From Casuarina equisetifolia (taxonomy: Eukaryota; Streptophyta; Magnoliopsida; Fagales; Casuarinaceae), in contig CM052356.1 of assembly GCA_028551475.1 (NCBI GenBank), positions 17,883,884 through 17,947,883 of the forward strand: a stretch of 64,000 bases of DNA, read 5' to 3'. This document shows positions 13,706-26,440 of the stretch, piece by piece. A program made the position numbers and the translations under genes. Positions within the stretch are counted from its first letter, which is position 1. Each line of letters begins with the position of its first letter. The notes under the pieces are model-generated. The model was not told the DNA's origin and searched no databases. It worked only from the letters and a program-made list of their open reading frames with translations.

Positions 13706-14434
13706 TGTGGGATTCTAGGGCATGAGATGGTGCCTTAAAATTCCTTTTTTCAATTCGCTTGGCAGTGTGTTGTCACTAGCCCATAATATATTATCTTTCA
13801 TGTATTTTCTATCTGTTAGACAAAGAACTTGTGTAGTGTTCGTCGACCTGTTGTAGACTAAAAACGTGGTGCTGCGTGCTTGAGAAGATATGCTCACTGA
13901 TTTGGAGATTCATTTGCCGTTTTGTACATGCTTTTTCTACGAAGTTCTAATCATATAATTCTGTTTTCTCTATACTAATGGGGGCAAAGAAAAAGTTACT
14001 AGTCAAATCAGATTCTTGAATCATTTAGAAGACATTCAACTTCATCTATGCCTTTTACAGTTTCTACTAGCAAAAATTGAAAGAAGGCAATCAAATATCT
14101 TCCCCTTTTCTCATAACCTAGCAGATGATCTCCTTCCTTTTAGAACGGATAAATATCCCTCAAGTACTAAGAAAATTGACGAAGTGTTAGTGTTCAACCA
14201 AACAATTTCTTGTCTACGAAAATCTCTACTAGCCCATAAAGGAATCTACAGAACACTAAATTTAATACGGATGAATTAGTGTGATCTCAGTAGTCAGATA
14301 AAACAAGGATTTTCACATCCTTATCTGTTCTAGGTGCTTTTTATTGTCCCACAACGGAGAAGACAGCGCAGAGCCGCAGCGGAACTGGGAACTGCAAATC
14401 AAAGCTCCGGGTCCGAGGCCGAGAGGAGCACGGA
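13706..14434. other. Intergenic between CPB and the PPR gene
   Basis: Contains the likely 3' UTR of the capping protein gene and the short promoter and leader of the PPR gene. An 87-codon open stretch at 14016-14279 has no recognisable motif and I do not call it a gene. No repeats or RNA genes were seen. Confidence 0.5.
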
Positions 14435-16159
14435 ATGGCCTACCTTGAGTCCTTGGTCCAGAAGTGCTCCTCCTTCGAAAAAATTAGACAGCTTCAGGCC
14501 CAACTCATAACCTCCGGCAAATTCCTCTTCTGCCCATCCCGCACCAAGCTGCTCGAGCACTGCGCCGTCTCATCCGCCGGCGACCTCTCTTATGCCACCC
14601 TCATTTTCCGCCAAATACGAAATCCATCAACCAATGACTGGAACGCCGTCGTCCGGGGTCTCGCCTCCGGCCCTGAGCCCACGAAGGCCATCTCGTGGTA
14701 CCGAACCATGTTGCTTATGTCACGTAGAGTGGACGCGCTAACGTGCTCTTTTGCTCTCAAGGGATGTGCCCGCGCACTGGCCCTCCCTGAGGCCGTGCAG
14801 ATGCATTCTCAGATCGTGCGCTTTGGGTTCTACGCGGACGTTCTTTTGCAGACTACTTTGCTGGACGTGTATGCCAAAGCTGGCGATCTTGACAATGCGG
14901 ACAAAGTGTTTGATGAAATGGAAGTCAGAGACATTGCCTCGTGGAACGCCTTGATTGCTGGGTTGGCTCAGGGAAGTAGGCCAAGTGAAGCTATAGAGTT
15001 GTTTAATAGAATGAGAGTAGAGGGTTGGAAACCTAATGAAGTCACCGTTCTTGGATCTCTTTCGGCATGTTCGCAACTGGGTGCTTTGAAGGAAGGTGAA
15101 AAGGTTCACGCCTATATTATGGAAGAGAAGCTAGACATGAACGTCATCGTCTGTAATGCTGTTATTGATATGTATGCAAAATGTGGTCTCGTTCACAAGG
15201 CATTTTGGGTGTTTGAGAACATGTGCTGCAGAAAGAGTCTTATTACGTGGAATTCCATGATCATGGCGTTTGCTATGCACGGCGATGGATATAAGGCACT
15301 TGAGCTTTTTGAGCAAATGATTCCAGATGGCATACATCCAGATACGGTATCATATCTTGCGATGTTGTGCGCGTGCAACCATGCAGGCTTAGTTGATGAT
15401 GGGGTGCGGTTGTTCAATTCAATGGCAAGTTCTGGGGTTGCACCTAATGTCAAGCATTATGGAAGTGTGGTTGATCTGTTGGGTCGAGCAGGGCGGCTTA
15501 AAGAGGCTTATGATATTATAAAGTCCATGCCTATGTTTCCAGATGTGGTTCTTTGGCAGAGTTTGCTTGGTGCCTGCAAGACTTATGGAAACGTAGAAAT
15601 GGCTGAAATTGCATCACAGAAGCTGGTGGAGATGGGGTCTAATAGTTGTGGGGATTTTGTGTTGTTGTCGAATGTTTATGCAGCTCAAGAGAGATGGAAC
15701 GATGTGGGTAAGGTGAGGGAGGCAATGAAGAACAGGGATGTGAAGAAGATACCAGGTTTTAGTTTCATTGAAGTGGACGGTGTCATACATAAGTTCATTA
15801 ATGGTGATCAGAGCCATTCCAAATGGCGTGAGATTTATGCAAAGCTTGATGAGATTAACTTCAGGATTAAGTCCTATGGGTACGTCGCCGAGACTAACCT
15901 TGTTTTGCATGATATTGCACAAGAGGACAAGGAGAATGCATTATGTTATCACAGCGAGAAGTTAGCTGTGGCTTTTGGTTTGATTAGCACAAGCGAAGGC
16001 ACCCAAATTCAAGTCATTAAGAACCTCAGGATATGCGGGGACTGTCATGTTGTGATTAAACTTATATCACAGATATATAACAGAGAAATCATTGTCCGAG
16101 ATCGAGCTCGATTTCACAGGTTCAAAGAAGGTCTTTGTTCATGCAGAGATTATTGGTGA
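14435..16159 (+). CDS. Pentatricopeptide repeat protein, PLS class with E and DYW domains
   Basis: Intronless, 574 residues, as usual for the PPR family. PLS-class PPR proteins bind organelle RNA in a sequence-specific way, and those ending in DYW mostly direct C-to-U editing. Visible: repeats from about residue 40 to 400 with typical DWNAVVRGL, DVYAKAGDLDNADKVFDEM, SWNALIAGLAQ, DMYAKCG and SLLGACKTYGN motifs; the E region with IPGFSFIEVDG; and a C-terminal DYW domain with the zinc and catalytic HSE at about 506-508, CGDCH at about 534-538 and terminal SCRDYW. A complete deaminase signature suggests an active editor. The first Met is followed by MAYLESLVQKCSSFEKIRQLQAQL; a targeting peptide is not obvious. 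A similar protein (At1g34160) adjoins the PUS3-like gene in Arabidopsis, from memory. The target RNA cannot be told from sequence. Confidence 0.95.
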   Translation: MAYLESLVQKCSSFEKIRQLQAQLITSGKFLFCPSRTKLLEHCAVSSAGDLSYATLIFRQIRNPSTNDWNAVVRGLASGPEPTKAISWYRTMLLMSRRVDALTCSFALKGCARALALPEAVQMHSQIVRFGFYADVLLQTTLLDVYAKAGDLDNADKVFDEMEVRDIASWNALIAGLAQGSRPSEAIELFNRMRVEGWKPNEVTVLGSLSACSQLGALKEGEKVHAYIMEEKLDMNVIVCNAVIDMYAKCGLVHKAFWVFENMCCRKSLITWNSMIMAFAMHGDGYKALELFEQMIPDGIHPDTVSYLAMLCACNHAGLVDDGVRLFNSMASSGVAPNVKHYGSVVDLLGRAGRLKEAYDIIKSMPMFPDVVLWQSLLGACKTYGNVEMAEIASQKLVEMGSNSCGDFVLLSNVYAAQERWNDVGKVREAMKNRDVKKIPGFSFIEVDGVIHKFINGDQSHSKWREIYAKLDEINFRIKSYGYVAETNLVLHDIAQEDKENALCYHSEKLAVAFGLISTSEGTQIQVIKNLRICGDCHVVIKLISQIYNREIIVRDRARFHRFKEGLCSCRDYW

Positions 16160-17551
16160 CACTTGACTTCTCAGAAATTGAGCCAATAGTTTTCCCCATG
16201 ATAGTGAAGGTGGTGGCTTGTTGCTTTAAATTAGTGGAAATTGACAATGAAAGATTTATAGCCTGCTTTTCAGATACAGAACTAAAGCTTTCTGACGCCC
16301 GGAAGCCATCAGATGAAAATAAAAATAAAAATAAATCTTTTGTGCTGATTCACGTTTCTGAGGATGAAAAGCACTCGAGACAGAGCAAGATACAAGGGAA
16401 GATATGCAGAATGGAGAATGAGCTTCTGGGTGTAGATATATTGCGAGGTTCATGCAACTCAACCCTCCCGGTTTACATCCTTTCCAATTTTTCGTTCACA
16501 TGTTCTCCTGCTATTTATCTCCCGGCTGCGATCCTCATGTTTTACGCAGGTCGAGCAAGAGAAGGAAAGAACAGGCAATTACCTTAACCATTATTTTCAT
16601 TAAGTACATTCTTTTCATGCATCAACTAGAAGACGGGTGCTTTATCCTCGGTTCTTTTCAGAATGGAAGTTAAGATGTACCCTCTATGTTTACTTTTCGA
16701 GACGTTTATTTCAGAAGTTGCAGAAGCCAGTGTGTAGATAAAAGTGTTTCTGAGTCAGTCAAGTCCGCATTCATCAGGATCAATAAAATGTTCTTTGCTT
16801 TGAAAGTAACAGGGTGATGAAATAAGTAGGTATAAAAAGAACTGCCGTGGCAATGAGCACGCCTGGGTATTGGCTCGAATCTCCAAGGCCCAGAAAAGTA
16901 AGTTTTTCCATTTTTCTGTGATCTGTGTCCAAAAACCTATGTTTTTTTATGAAGATTTAATGCACCCAATTCATAGTAGTTCTCTTTTCCTCTCTCTAAG
17001 TCGAAGCAATTAGGCAGGGTACAACATCTTTCTATAGTAACCATAAGAACACAATCAATTAGAAAGCCGTCCCTCTAAACGTCAAATTCACTTTTACTTC
17101 CTCTCTACAAGAAAGATACTAAAATAAACCAGATTCCAATTATCCAAAAATTTCATGTTATAAAAGATACTAAAATCCATGCGAAATAGAATTTCAACCT
17201 TTCACCAGATATTTTTAACATAATCACCATTAAATTTGAATACTGCAGACATCCGTTAGAAGCGGCTCGGTGAATTACACAAATAAACGCCTCAGAAATT
17301 CAAATATTACACGAATATACAAAATCTAGAGATATATGATTGTCAAGGAGTCATTCTGAACACCATAATACGTAGTTATATGCTTATAAATATATGTAGA
17401 CCACGCATATAAGCTCACCTACAACGAGAATTAAAACTCACCAACCCCTCGCCTCAAGAGCAAATGGAAAACGCAAAATATGTGACTGAAAAGGGTATAT
17501 ATTAAACTAAGGGGGGGAATAGGGTTATCTAAGCACATTAGGTCAAAAGCT
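16160..17551. other. Intergenic between convergent PPR and p23 genes
   Basis: Holds the 3' UTRs of both converging genes. An open stretch after the PPR stop (16135-16587) overlaps the PPR end in another frame and has no motif. The rest is AT-rich without recognisable features. Confidence 0.5.
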
Positions 17552-20209
17552 TCAGGCTTTTGCATCAGCCTCACCACCATGAGAGTCCTTTGTATCAGGC
17601 GCAGCACCAGCAGATGTTGCTTCTTCCATTTTTTCCTCCTCTGTGTCACTATCATCATCCACTGAAGAAACGGAAAGGAGACTTGAGATGAGTTTAAATT
17701 GAACAAAAGAATATCAAGATATAAATTCAGACCCAATGGAAAACTTTGGCATAAAGGAATTACAAGAAATTGGATTATGAAACTCACCATAATCCCCACC
17801 AGCTGCATCAGCGGCAAAACCCTCATCCCCACCCATGTTCATTTTCTGGTAGAGAGGGACACAAAGTACTTCGCGTAAGTAATCAAGAAAACATAATAAA
17901 ATGAGATTCAAGTTATAGTATGGGCACTTACAGACAAATCGAAGTCACCAAAGTCCATATCAGCTCCAGCTAGAAACCAAAATGCCACAATTCAGACAAC
18001 TCAATCAATTGAAGTTTTGCCAAGAAATCAAGAGCATAACAACAAATTTCAAAAGCAAAGGAGAGATATACTCACATTTATTTTCCGGCTCCTCCTCATC
18101 TTCATCAACCCACTTATCCCAATCAACTTTCAAAAAAACAGGAGGTTTACCCTGCTGCTTCACCAATCTGCTCCACCACTTGTTCTCAGCCTTTTTGACC
18201 AGGTAACATATATTTCTGGAACCAACACTAGCCTTGCTCTCCTGCAAACTTGCATATTAATACAAAGCCTGTCCAATAGAATGCGACTGCAACAGAGATG
18301 GCTATGATTTGGGTCATACATTTACATCAACTTTGTCGTAGAGCTCTAAGTCAACTTCGTAAGGTACTTTTTCCGCTCCACTGGTGGCAGAGAAGAAAAA
18401 TTTTCCTTCAGGTTCTAGTTTAAGCCTCACATCCTGGGCATCAGGCAACTCGATAGTAATGAAAAGCTTATCAAACCTCTGGGCCCATTTCACCAAAGGA
18501 TGACGGCTGAAAGTTAGGATATCAAATATAAGTTAGGAAGACAGGAAACATTGTCAACACGAAACCTTTATCACTCTTATTTTTTGAGAACCAAAAAGAA
18601 TAGAAAGAAAAAGGGTCTTCAACGCGTGCCACTAACAACATTTCTTTAGCCATTTACCAAATACAGCCAAGCCTCACCAAGTAGTCCAAAGCAGAGCATC
18701 CAAATCAGAAGTAATAATGTAGTAAGGAGCAATAAGGTGAAAGAAAAGCAGGCCATAGAAAATGAACAAAGATGCGTTGATGAAGCAGAAGAATGAAAAT
18801 CACAATCTTTTCCACTTGATTGTTGCATGCATTTCCAATAACACCCCCAAGAAGAAGGCTAACAAGTACCAAGAACGCAAGATGAAGGCAAGAGGAAATA
18901 CTTCCATATTCCTAAAACCATCAATAGCAGCTATATCTTCAAGTTGTAGCACATCATGCTAATGGATATTATAATTGCTAAGACTAACCACATACAGGAC
19001 AATGCCAAAAAGAGATTTGTATCAAATATAGCAGTAAATTTCTTTAAGATAACTCTTTGAAAGGCCGCAACCAAAGGACTAACACATTACAATATTTTTG
19101 TTTGTCCTAATAACCTAATAAGAACATCAACCAATTTTCCTGCTTTCACATTCAACAATTTAATAGAAACAGGCAATTTGAAACAGGTAGCAGAACAATG
19201 TCAATGGCAGAGCTTCTTGTTCATAACAATGCATTGGAGACTTGGTACTAACACTTTCTTGCAGTCCTAAGTCATAAGCATCCATAAAATAAAGAAAAAC
19301 TGGGAGAAAGAAAACACCACTCATGTGGTTTATCCTTAGAAATCTATATCCACCACATTCCAAGGAGCGACACCTTTCCTTGGTAAGTTCAGAATGATGA
19401 AACATTCACGTACATCGGTTCTATAGAAAATAGCATGGACCAACAACAATCCAAGTGCAACACAAGTGTAATGGTTGAGGTAGGACAGATATTACTATAG
19501 CTGATGTACAAAAGATATTTTTTGTTTCCCACAGACACAAGCCCATATCCTTGATTTTCTACCAATCTCTAATTCTAATATTCCCCCTCAACCTGATATT
19601 ATGGTGCTAGTGTAAACAAAAGTTCCGTACCTTCAAAAAGAAAGCAATAGATAAGTTATCTCTTAGCGGTACAGCGATTCATAATATGGTTGGACTTTTT
19701 TGCCAACAAAATTAATAAAAGCTAACTGAGACACACACAGGCACATGCACCACCCATGCGACATGAAAATATCAATCTGATGGTTCACAGCTATAGAAGT
19801 CGCCGATAATACTTAAGCAATTTCATAATCACGTAGAACCCTAACTCAACTCTAATGAATCATAGTTTTGGCCATATCAACTTCACTTTAGGATAAACCC
19901 CCGTTGGGTTTCAGAGAAAAAAGTAGCACGAAATTGATAGGAAACAAGATACGCTAAGATTTTCGTCTGAGTTTCATTACCATTTTCCCATCTAACATCA
20001 CTCAACTCCGTCCATAACTCTCTGTTTGTTTGACTAGGGAAAACAAAAAAAAAACGATACAACTAAGCCAACCGCGAAATCAAACCACAAACTCTCTACC
20101 CGCACTACATCCAATCTTAGGGTTCCCCGAGCCTTCAAAGAAAAGAAAATCAATCAAAAAAATACCACAAATTACAGAATCACATAAAACGCGAAGAACC
20201 GCACCTCAT
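17552..20209 (-). CDS. p23: Co-chaperone p23 (CS-domain protein)
   Basis: Binds ATP-bound Hsp90 and slows its cycle; cytosolic. Exons in coding order: 20209-20205, 18506-18320, 18241-18076, 17969-17932, 17845-17788, 17661-17552; 187 residues. The first coding exon is only ATGAG; joining it to 18506 gives MSRHPLVKWAQRFDKLF, matching the MSRHPEVKWA start I recall for plant p23. The CS domain spans about residues 3-95 with LELYDKVDVN and the strongly conserved KVDWDKWVDEDEEE. The acidic tail has a short Met/Gly piece (KMNMGGDEGF) and ends in an acidic, Ala-rich stretch; long MGGM repeats seen in some p23-1 proteins are absent. Every intron keeps frame. The gene is convergent with the PPR gene. 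Intron 1 (20204-18507, about 1.7 kb) contains nothing recognisable. Confidence 0.93.
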
Positions 20210-21320
20210 CTTCTCAGTTTCAGCAAAAACCACAAGCTCGGAGAATCTCAGTTCCACAGAGCTTGCAGAGAGCGAGAACAGAGGAGAGGAATGGAAAGAA
20301 TAATATAAAAGGCTTTGGAGCTGGTTGCAAGACAGAAGGGAAGGGTTTTAGAGTGATTTAGTAAATTTTTTTAAAAATCGAATTTCAGTAACTAACTTTA
20401 TCGCTTCAAAGGCGGTGAAGTGTGCCCCACAAAGGTTCTTTCGACCTCCGAGCGCCACGCTGCGATCTTTGGCGTGTTGCTGTCTAATCAGACTTCTTTT
20501 CTTTGTAAATTTCATAAATAATTATATTGTTATTAATTAAGTCTTGAGTCTAACATGTCCTAGCTTTAAATTCTCTTTACTTAACAAAAAAACACAACTA
20601 TAAAATAACATAGAAAATAAAGATTTTCAGGTTCAAGGCTTTGATTTTTTTTTTCATTTTAAATAGTAATTAGAAACTTATTATAACCATTTTTAATTCA
20701 ATAAACGATGTATAAATACAATTGGAATACGACACCCATTTACTTCGTTAACAACATAATTGAATCAAAATGCTCCAAATGATTCTTTTTTATCATTAAT
20801 TAACAAATAATTACTATCATTTTTAAGAACTCCTCAAGTCCAAACGATTTGTTAGTCAATCGAAAAATCAGAAGACATGAAACAACTCGGTTTTACATGG
20901 CGAAAAGAAGATATAAATGCAACTGACAACTATTGCCAGAATTCAGGCTGTTGAACACTTCAAATTACAAATTCTTAACTGCAAACAATTCTTAGCCTCT
21001 AAAGCAACATACAAGCCCAAGTACAACAATTTTGGGAGTCCTGTAGATCCTAGTGCAACATAGGAAGGACACAAGTACGCTACAGAATACCACAACTACA
21101 ATTCATATGGGAGGATGTTGAAGTCATGGTAAACAAGCGAGCACATCGTCAAACAATCGGAAAAGAAATGAACTCAAGATCAACTGGCACTAGATTCCCT
21201 ACAATGCAGCCTCAAATGAATAGTTTTTCTCAGATTCTCCACTATCGTTCAACCTCGAAAAAACGTGTTCCCGGCTGAGTGGAGCTTAAGAGTAATGCAC
21301 AGAAATTGTTAGTGAACTTT
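20210..21320. other. Intergenic: p23 promoter side and SBH 3' flank
   Basis: The right part (20890-21320) probably holds the 3' UTR of the minus-strand hydroxylase gene. The left part (20210-20480) is the p23 leader and promoter. Between them lies AT-rich sequence with A/T runs. No gene or repeat was recognised. Confidence 0.5.
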
Positions 21321-24300
21321 CTACTCTTTCATTGCCCTTGCCTCAAATCCCCCTTCAGGTCGCTTTACAAGACTGTATGGCATATGGGTTCCAAGAACTT
21401 TATCCCATATCGGAAAGAATGGTTGAGAATAGTTGTACTTCAAGCCTTGAAGTTGATGATGGATGTCATGATAAGCAGTGTTGTTCTGGAAGATGATATG
21501 GAAGATGTTGCCAGGCAACCAAAGGCCACAGTGATCATCGACAGTTTTAATCACAGCAAAGCAGAAGAAAATAACAGCAGTTCGTGCGGTCATCCCTGAT
21601 ACCAGAAAAGAGATTGCCCCACCAAAAGTATCAAGCAAGAGACCCTCTAACGGATGATTATAAAGGGCCCCGATTGCATATGGTACGATCAGCCTGTGAT
21701 GCTGGGAGTGGACATGGCGGTACAGAAACTTGTTCTGATGCATGTACCGATGCACAAAGTACTGCCATGTGTCCATCACAAGCATTGCAACAACAATCTG
21801 CCCAATTTGGACAGGAATCGAGGGCTGAACCACGATCCCCGACGCATTAGCCTTTGAGGTCAACTGTAGCAAAAATTCAAGAGCGTTAGTTGAATTGAAG
21901 ACAGTAGAGGTACCAAAACGGGAAAAAGACTAATGTTGTTAAAGGTCAATTAATATACCAAAAATGATGGAAACAACACCACTGTGAAATGCTTGATATC
22001 TAGTAAGGGCAGGCCTCGAATAAGAATGTAAAGCGACTCAGTCCACCCAAAATCATCCAAAAGGCAGTAAATGGTTACAGCTCTTTGGTTCTTAAAGTGA
22101 TGACATATTAATACACGCAGAATAGTAAGTTATAAATTCTCAAGAGCTCCCATAAGAAACAAGAGAGAGAACTAATCTAAGGTCTCCTATAAGTCAATCA
22201 ATCAATCAATCAATCATCTCCACAATACCATGTCAAGCACAAAAGCATATCAGACCAAAGGCACTAGAATGGTTTGATGCATTTTGTCACAGGTAAATAA
22301 GTTTCAAATCTTCTCGCCTCAGAAGGATGTGTTTGGATTGGTGTACACTAATTAGTTTTGTTTTGGTCAAGTTTCCTATGTGATTCAGTAATTCAACATT
22401 TCACACCATAAGAAAAGCCACTTTCTATAGAAATGCAGATTCAGGAACACTAAAATTGTAAGCTAACTCACTTCAAGAACTACTTCTCTTTTCAACCTCA
22501 CTTGACCCGAGTCTAAGTGGCAAATTCTGATCTGGATAAAAAAAAAATATTTCCCCACAGAAGGCACCAAGATGGAAGATTCTCTTATGGTCAAAACGAA
22601 CTAACAGAAAGTATCAAGTATATAGATAGAGTATCTATTTTAAGGAGAAATTTAAAACCCATTCCTGATATTGATTTTTCTTAGAAAACAACCTAGCTCA
22701 CTGGTCCACTAAACTCCAGGAATATCACTTGGTCTGAGTTTGGTCCTGACATCGCCAAACTGCTATTTTTAGATAATTTATACAATTTCCTTGGAAAATA
22801 GAACGACCCAAGTTGTTCACTTTCTATAATGCTGATGGTTAAATTCATTGGTATACTATCTCCGAGGGGAATTTCAGCCTCATCATTCACCACAGGAACA
22901 AATCTAATCCCAAGAAAAGCAAAGATTATAAGGCAACAGAAGGAAAAGTAGAAACCAACAAGCACATTTTCAAGCCTTCTATCCCATCATTAATAAATTT
23001 TCATACAAAGGTTCCATGTGGATGTCGAACATTTCCTTTGGTTATACAAACTGGGAAAACAGTACACAAGCTGAATTTTAAGTTCAAGCCACACACTAGC
23101 TTAGATTTTGCACCATGAACCACAATCAAAAAGTTGAAGATCCATGATAACCACCATAGTAGAACTCATAGACTATAAAGCTAAATTTGACACCATTAAG
23201 CATTTCCAAACACTCCGAGATTGCACATTAGATATGTGATAGACATGATGCAAAGTGGACATTAGATATGATGACACCCAAATTTTTTAGCATACCCAAT
23301 TCTGTTCAGACGCACTAAAACTATCTGTGGGTGAATTTTCACATTATCCTAGAAGAAAATTAGTAGTGCCATCCATTAAACAACTCTCTAAATGTTACAC
23401 TGCATTCGCATCAGGATACGTAGACTGCAGACAGCATGGCAAGGAAGTGGTATCTAATCCAACAATCAACTGGCAAAGAAAAGGTCCCACATATATCATG
23501 AGGGGTGAAAAAATTACACCGCTACACTTTTTTCTATTCTCTTTGACCATCTATTCTAAACAACGACAAAGTCTAAAGGTGAGGTATGAGCCAAGAATTG
23601 TGAACATCTTTTTTTATTTTCTGAATGTTATTTTTATCACCAAAGAAGATAGCTAACTTTAATATTTTTCTTGTGAGATAATAGTCAATGATAACAATGC
23701 TTGACTAGGAAACAATATTGTGAATGATGAAGTGATCATTAGGAATTTCCCTTTGGTTTAATCCAATGCTTTCCTAATGCTATCCTCAAAAACAACTACC
23801 AACAACCTTTCTTTCTTTTTTTTTCTAACTCTCCACTTCTTTCACAAGAGCATGATCACCTAACAAGGGAAACAAAATAGAAATACATATCATGCCAAAG
23901 TAGAAGTGAAGATCGTCTCACTCAAAAGCTCGACGTACTTATCCCAAAGACTTGAAAGGTTTACATTTACCCATCCCAAGGAGCTATAAGATCTCACTAA
24001 AGTTTCTTCTTAGTATGTCATCCGTAGTGTTTAACGTCGGAACTCTATCCATGTACAATGGCTTTCCTACCTGTCTACAGGATTCCAGGTTTTAAACTCT
24101 AATAAGTTTTCATAGCCTTTGTCTCTTTTATAGAAAACTTCAGTTTAGTAGCCCAAGACAGCTGATCATTACCACTTCTCTCAATGTTTAAGTGGTTGAT
24201 GTGATAAATACTTTATTAGCTCTCAAACTGCCAATTTTTTCGAAGCTCGAGGAAAGTAGAATTTGCCACAGTAGTCATAAAGTTCAACAAACCCGATAAC

Positions 24301-24747
24301 AGGGTAACCCCTCAGAAATGCAACCGAAGCACGTGACATTCACAATGGGGAAAAAAAAACCTACGTCGGTAGCATTCTACCTGAAAGATCGAGCCCTAAA
24401 AATACGTAACACTAAGCAATCGCGCATATTCTCCGCCATTAAACAGAAAGGGAACCACATGCTTAAGAAACTGCAACGAAATACACAAAATCAACATAGT
24501 GAATTCCACAACTAACCAAGAAGAGCAACAGAGCCACGGTGGCCTGGACGAGCTGCTGAAGCAGAACACCCTTAATCACAGACGGAAGCGGCACCAAATT
24601 CTTCACCTCCTCCTCCTTCCTAGTGTGCAATCGGTAATGGTCCAGAGGCGGGAGCAGCTGATAAAACCCGGCATACAACCAGTACACCACGATTGGGGCA
24701 AAGGTGCCCATGGCTTCGTCACTCACATACCCTTCCCAGAAAACCAT
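21321..24747 (-). CDS. SBH: Sphinganine C4-monooxygenase (sphingoid base hydroxylase)
   Basis: ER membrane di-iron enzyme of the fatty-acid hydroxylase superfamily. It adds the C4 hydroxyl to sphinganine (long-chain base), making trihydroxy bases for plant ceramides. Two coding exons, 24747-24517 and 21863-21321, join in phase 0; 257 residues, the usual length for Arabidopsis SBH1/SBH2. The three His boxes are in place: HRYMH at 115-119, HSQHH at 129-133 and HDIHH at 209-213, plus NHPLEG and TVDDHCGLWLPGN. Hydrophobic segments at about 17-31, 60-77 and 93-107 fit an integral membrane protein. The start MVFWEGYVSDEAMGTFAPIVVYWLY aligns with the family start. The single coding intron is long (2.65 kb) and AT-rich, with a (TCAA)n microsatellite. 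A second, 5' UTR intron is likely at about 25089-24870. Confidence 0.95.
22194..22216. repeat. (TCAA)n microsatellite in SBH intron
   Basis: Five to six tandem TCAA units in the long intron. It may be length-variable between individuals. Confidence 0.85.
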
Positions 24748-24803
24748 GGCAGAGTCTCGAATTTTCTAGCAAACAATATCAAAGGAGATACGCTTGAATA
24801 AAC

Positions 24804-24866
24804 TCAAGGAATCGGATTTAGAATCCACATGGCAGCTCAAGATCTAAAATCTATCCTCTTCTCCAT
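24804..24866 (-). promoter_or_regulatory. Two short upstream ORFs in the SBH leader
   Basis: If the leader is spliced at 25089/24870, the mature 5' UTR starts its second exon at 24869 and then holds two complete short ORFs before the main ATG at 24747: 24866-24837 (9 codons, MEKRIDFRS) and 24830-24804 (8 codons, MWILNPIP). They do not overlap each other or the main frame. Such uORFs commonly lower translation of the main frame. Function here is inference. Confidence 0.45.
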
Positions 24867-24869
24867 AAC

Positions 24870-25089
24870 CTGTAACGTAATAGGAAAAATATATATCACA
24901 ATCTCACCGCAATCTTATGCTGTATAAGTTTTCAAAACGAGCAAAGGAAACGCAATGCCACTTAAGTTGAATCAAGCCTAAAGAACTGCATTAACCCCAA
25001 TTTACATTTCAGAAGCTTTCCTGCATTTTCTCCGAAAACAAACAAAACGGCACTGCCATTGAAATCATTCTAAGGCAGAAACCACTCAC
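24870..25089 (-). other. Probable 5' UTR intron of SBH
   Basis: On the minus strand, CTCGGTGAGT at 25090/25089 is a strong donor, and GTTACAG ending at 24870 is a good acceptor preceded by T-rich sequence. Upstream of the donor, about 25090-25150 is GC-balanced, leader-like sequence. Inferred from splice signals only. Confidence 0.5.
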
Positions 25090-26440
25090 CGAGATCCGAG
25101 TCGACCAAAACGCTGTATTCTCTGAACTTCGATAGAGGAAAATGGGTCTGTTTCGGGTTCAGATCTGGGACTTAATTGGATCAACGGTCAGCAATTGCTT
25201 TAAGATACTCTTATAAAGACTAATTTCTTTAAATGATCTTCTTAGAAATAAATAAATAAAGATATATATATGATTTTACTTTTTTTCATTTTTCATTTTT
25301 CTTTTTTTTTTTGAAAAATATCTGCAGAGAGATATTAACGAGTCAGAGGTTTTAAGAGCTTTTGTTGATTCAGGGCTGCGGACACGTTGTGGCGTCCAGT
25401 TGGTTTCTGTGGGATGACGTCAGGATATATTCGTTTAGATATTCCACCAAGAGAGAAGATTTTACCCGAGATTTTTTTCTTCTTAACTCCAGCCGTCGAT
25501 TCGCGCGGGGACCAGTACTCCGTATTTGAGTCGTCCGTACATGCTGAACGTGGATACAACTGTATGATTTCTCCTAATTGTGGTAAGCTTTACTGGTAGG
25601 TTTCCCGTTATTAGAAGAAGCAAGTCTGCTGAAAATATTTCAAAAGAAAATATAAGAAAACTGTTACTTCCATGATTTGGGAGCACGTAACAAGTCTTTG
25701 ATGGGGTTGATTACCACTCATTTGGAATGATTTAAGAGAATTTTGAATTAACTAGAGTTCTGGGTCATCAAATGGATGCAACAACCTTTATTTTCATGAG
25801 AAAAGTAAGACCTTTAATTTAGGGTTATGCAATAATTGTTCCTCCAACTTTTAAGTCTACTCTTATAAAAGCTTTCCAAACCTTGCCTATAACATAATCT
25901 ACCCTCTAAGACCATAACATTGAGACCCACTTTTGCACAGTAATAAGCACGGAGCCACGCTTGGGGCTTCCGTTTAATTTGGTTCCTAACACGCCGCATT
26001 TTCACTCACACTTTTTATTGTGACATTTCCATTCAAGACACTGGAATGAGCATATATGGAAAGCACAAGTTAAAAAAGATTTGTATAGTCATTTGGCTAG
26101 TTAGTTTAGTGACAAGTTAATAAAAACTCTAACTACGAGATCTATAATTCATACATCATATGCGTGAATTGAATTTGTATGTTGTAATATCAAAATAAAA
26201 ATAATAATTTCCATACCAACAAACAAAAGGACTACTAGTGGGAGTCTTTTAATGACAGGTTTGATGCTAGAAGGTAAACTACAAATGCACTATCTTTAAG
26301 CATTTTGGCTTATGATACTTAGGCTTCCTTCCTAGTAAAGTCAATTTTTTTTTAAGTTTTTCCTTTTTACAACTCACATCACATGGGACCAATTATCTGT
26401 TTGGTTTATTAACACCAATAATCAAATATTAGAAACAGTG

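Noticed and set aside
14738-15922. Several minus-strand open stretches across the PPR gene
   Set aside because: Opposite-strand shadows of a GC-balanced intronless gene; the plus-strand frame has full PPR, E and DYW motifs.
16135-16587. 150-codon open stretch overlapping the PPR stop
   Set aside because: Starts inside the DYW codons in another frame and has no recognisable domain.
22693-22965. 90-codon minus-strand stretch in the SBH intron
   Set aside because: No motif, lies in the intron between His-box exon 2 and exon 1, and the joined protein is complete without it.
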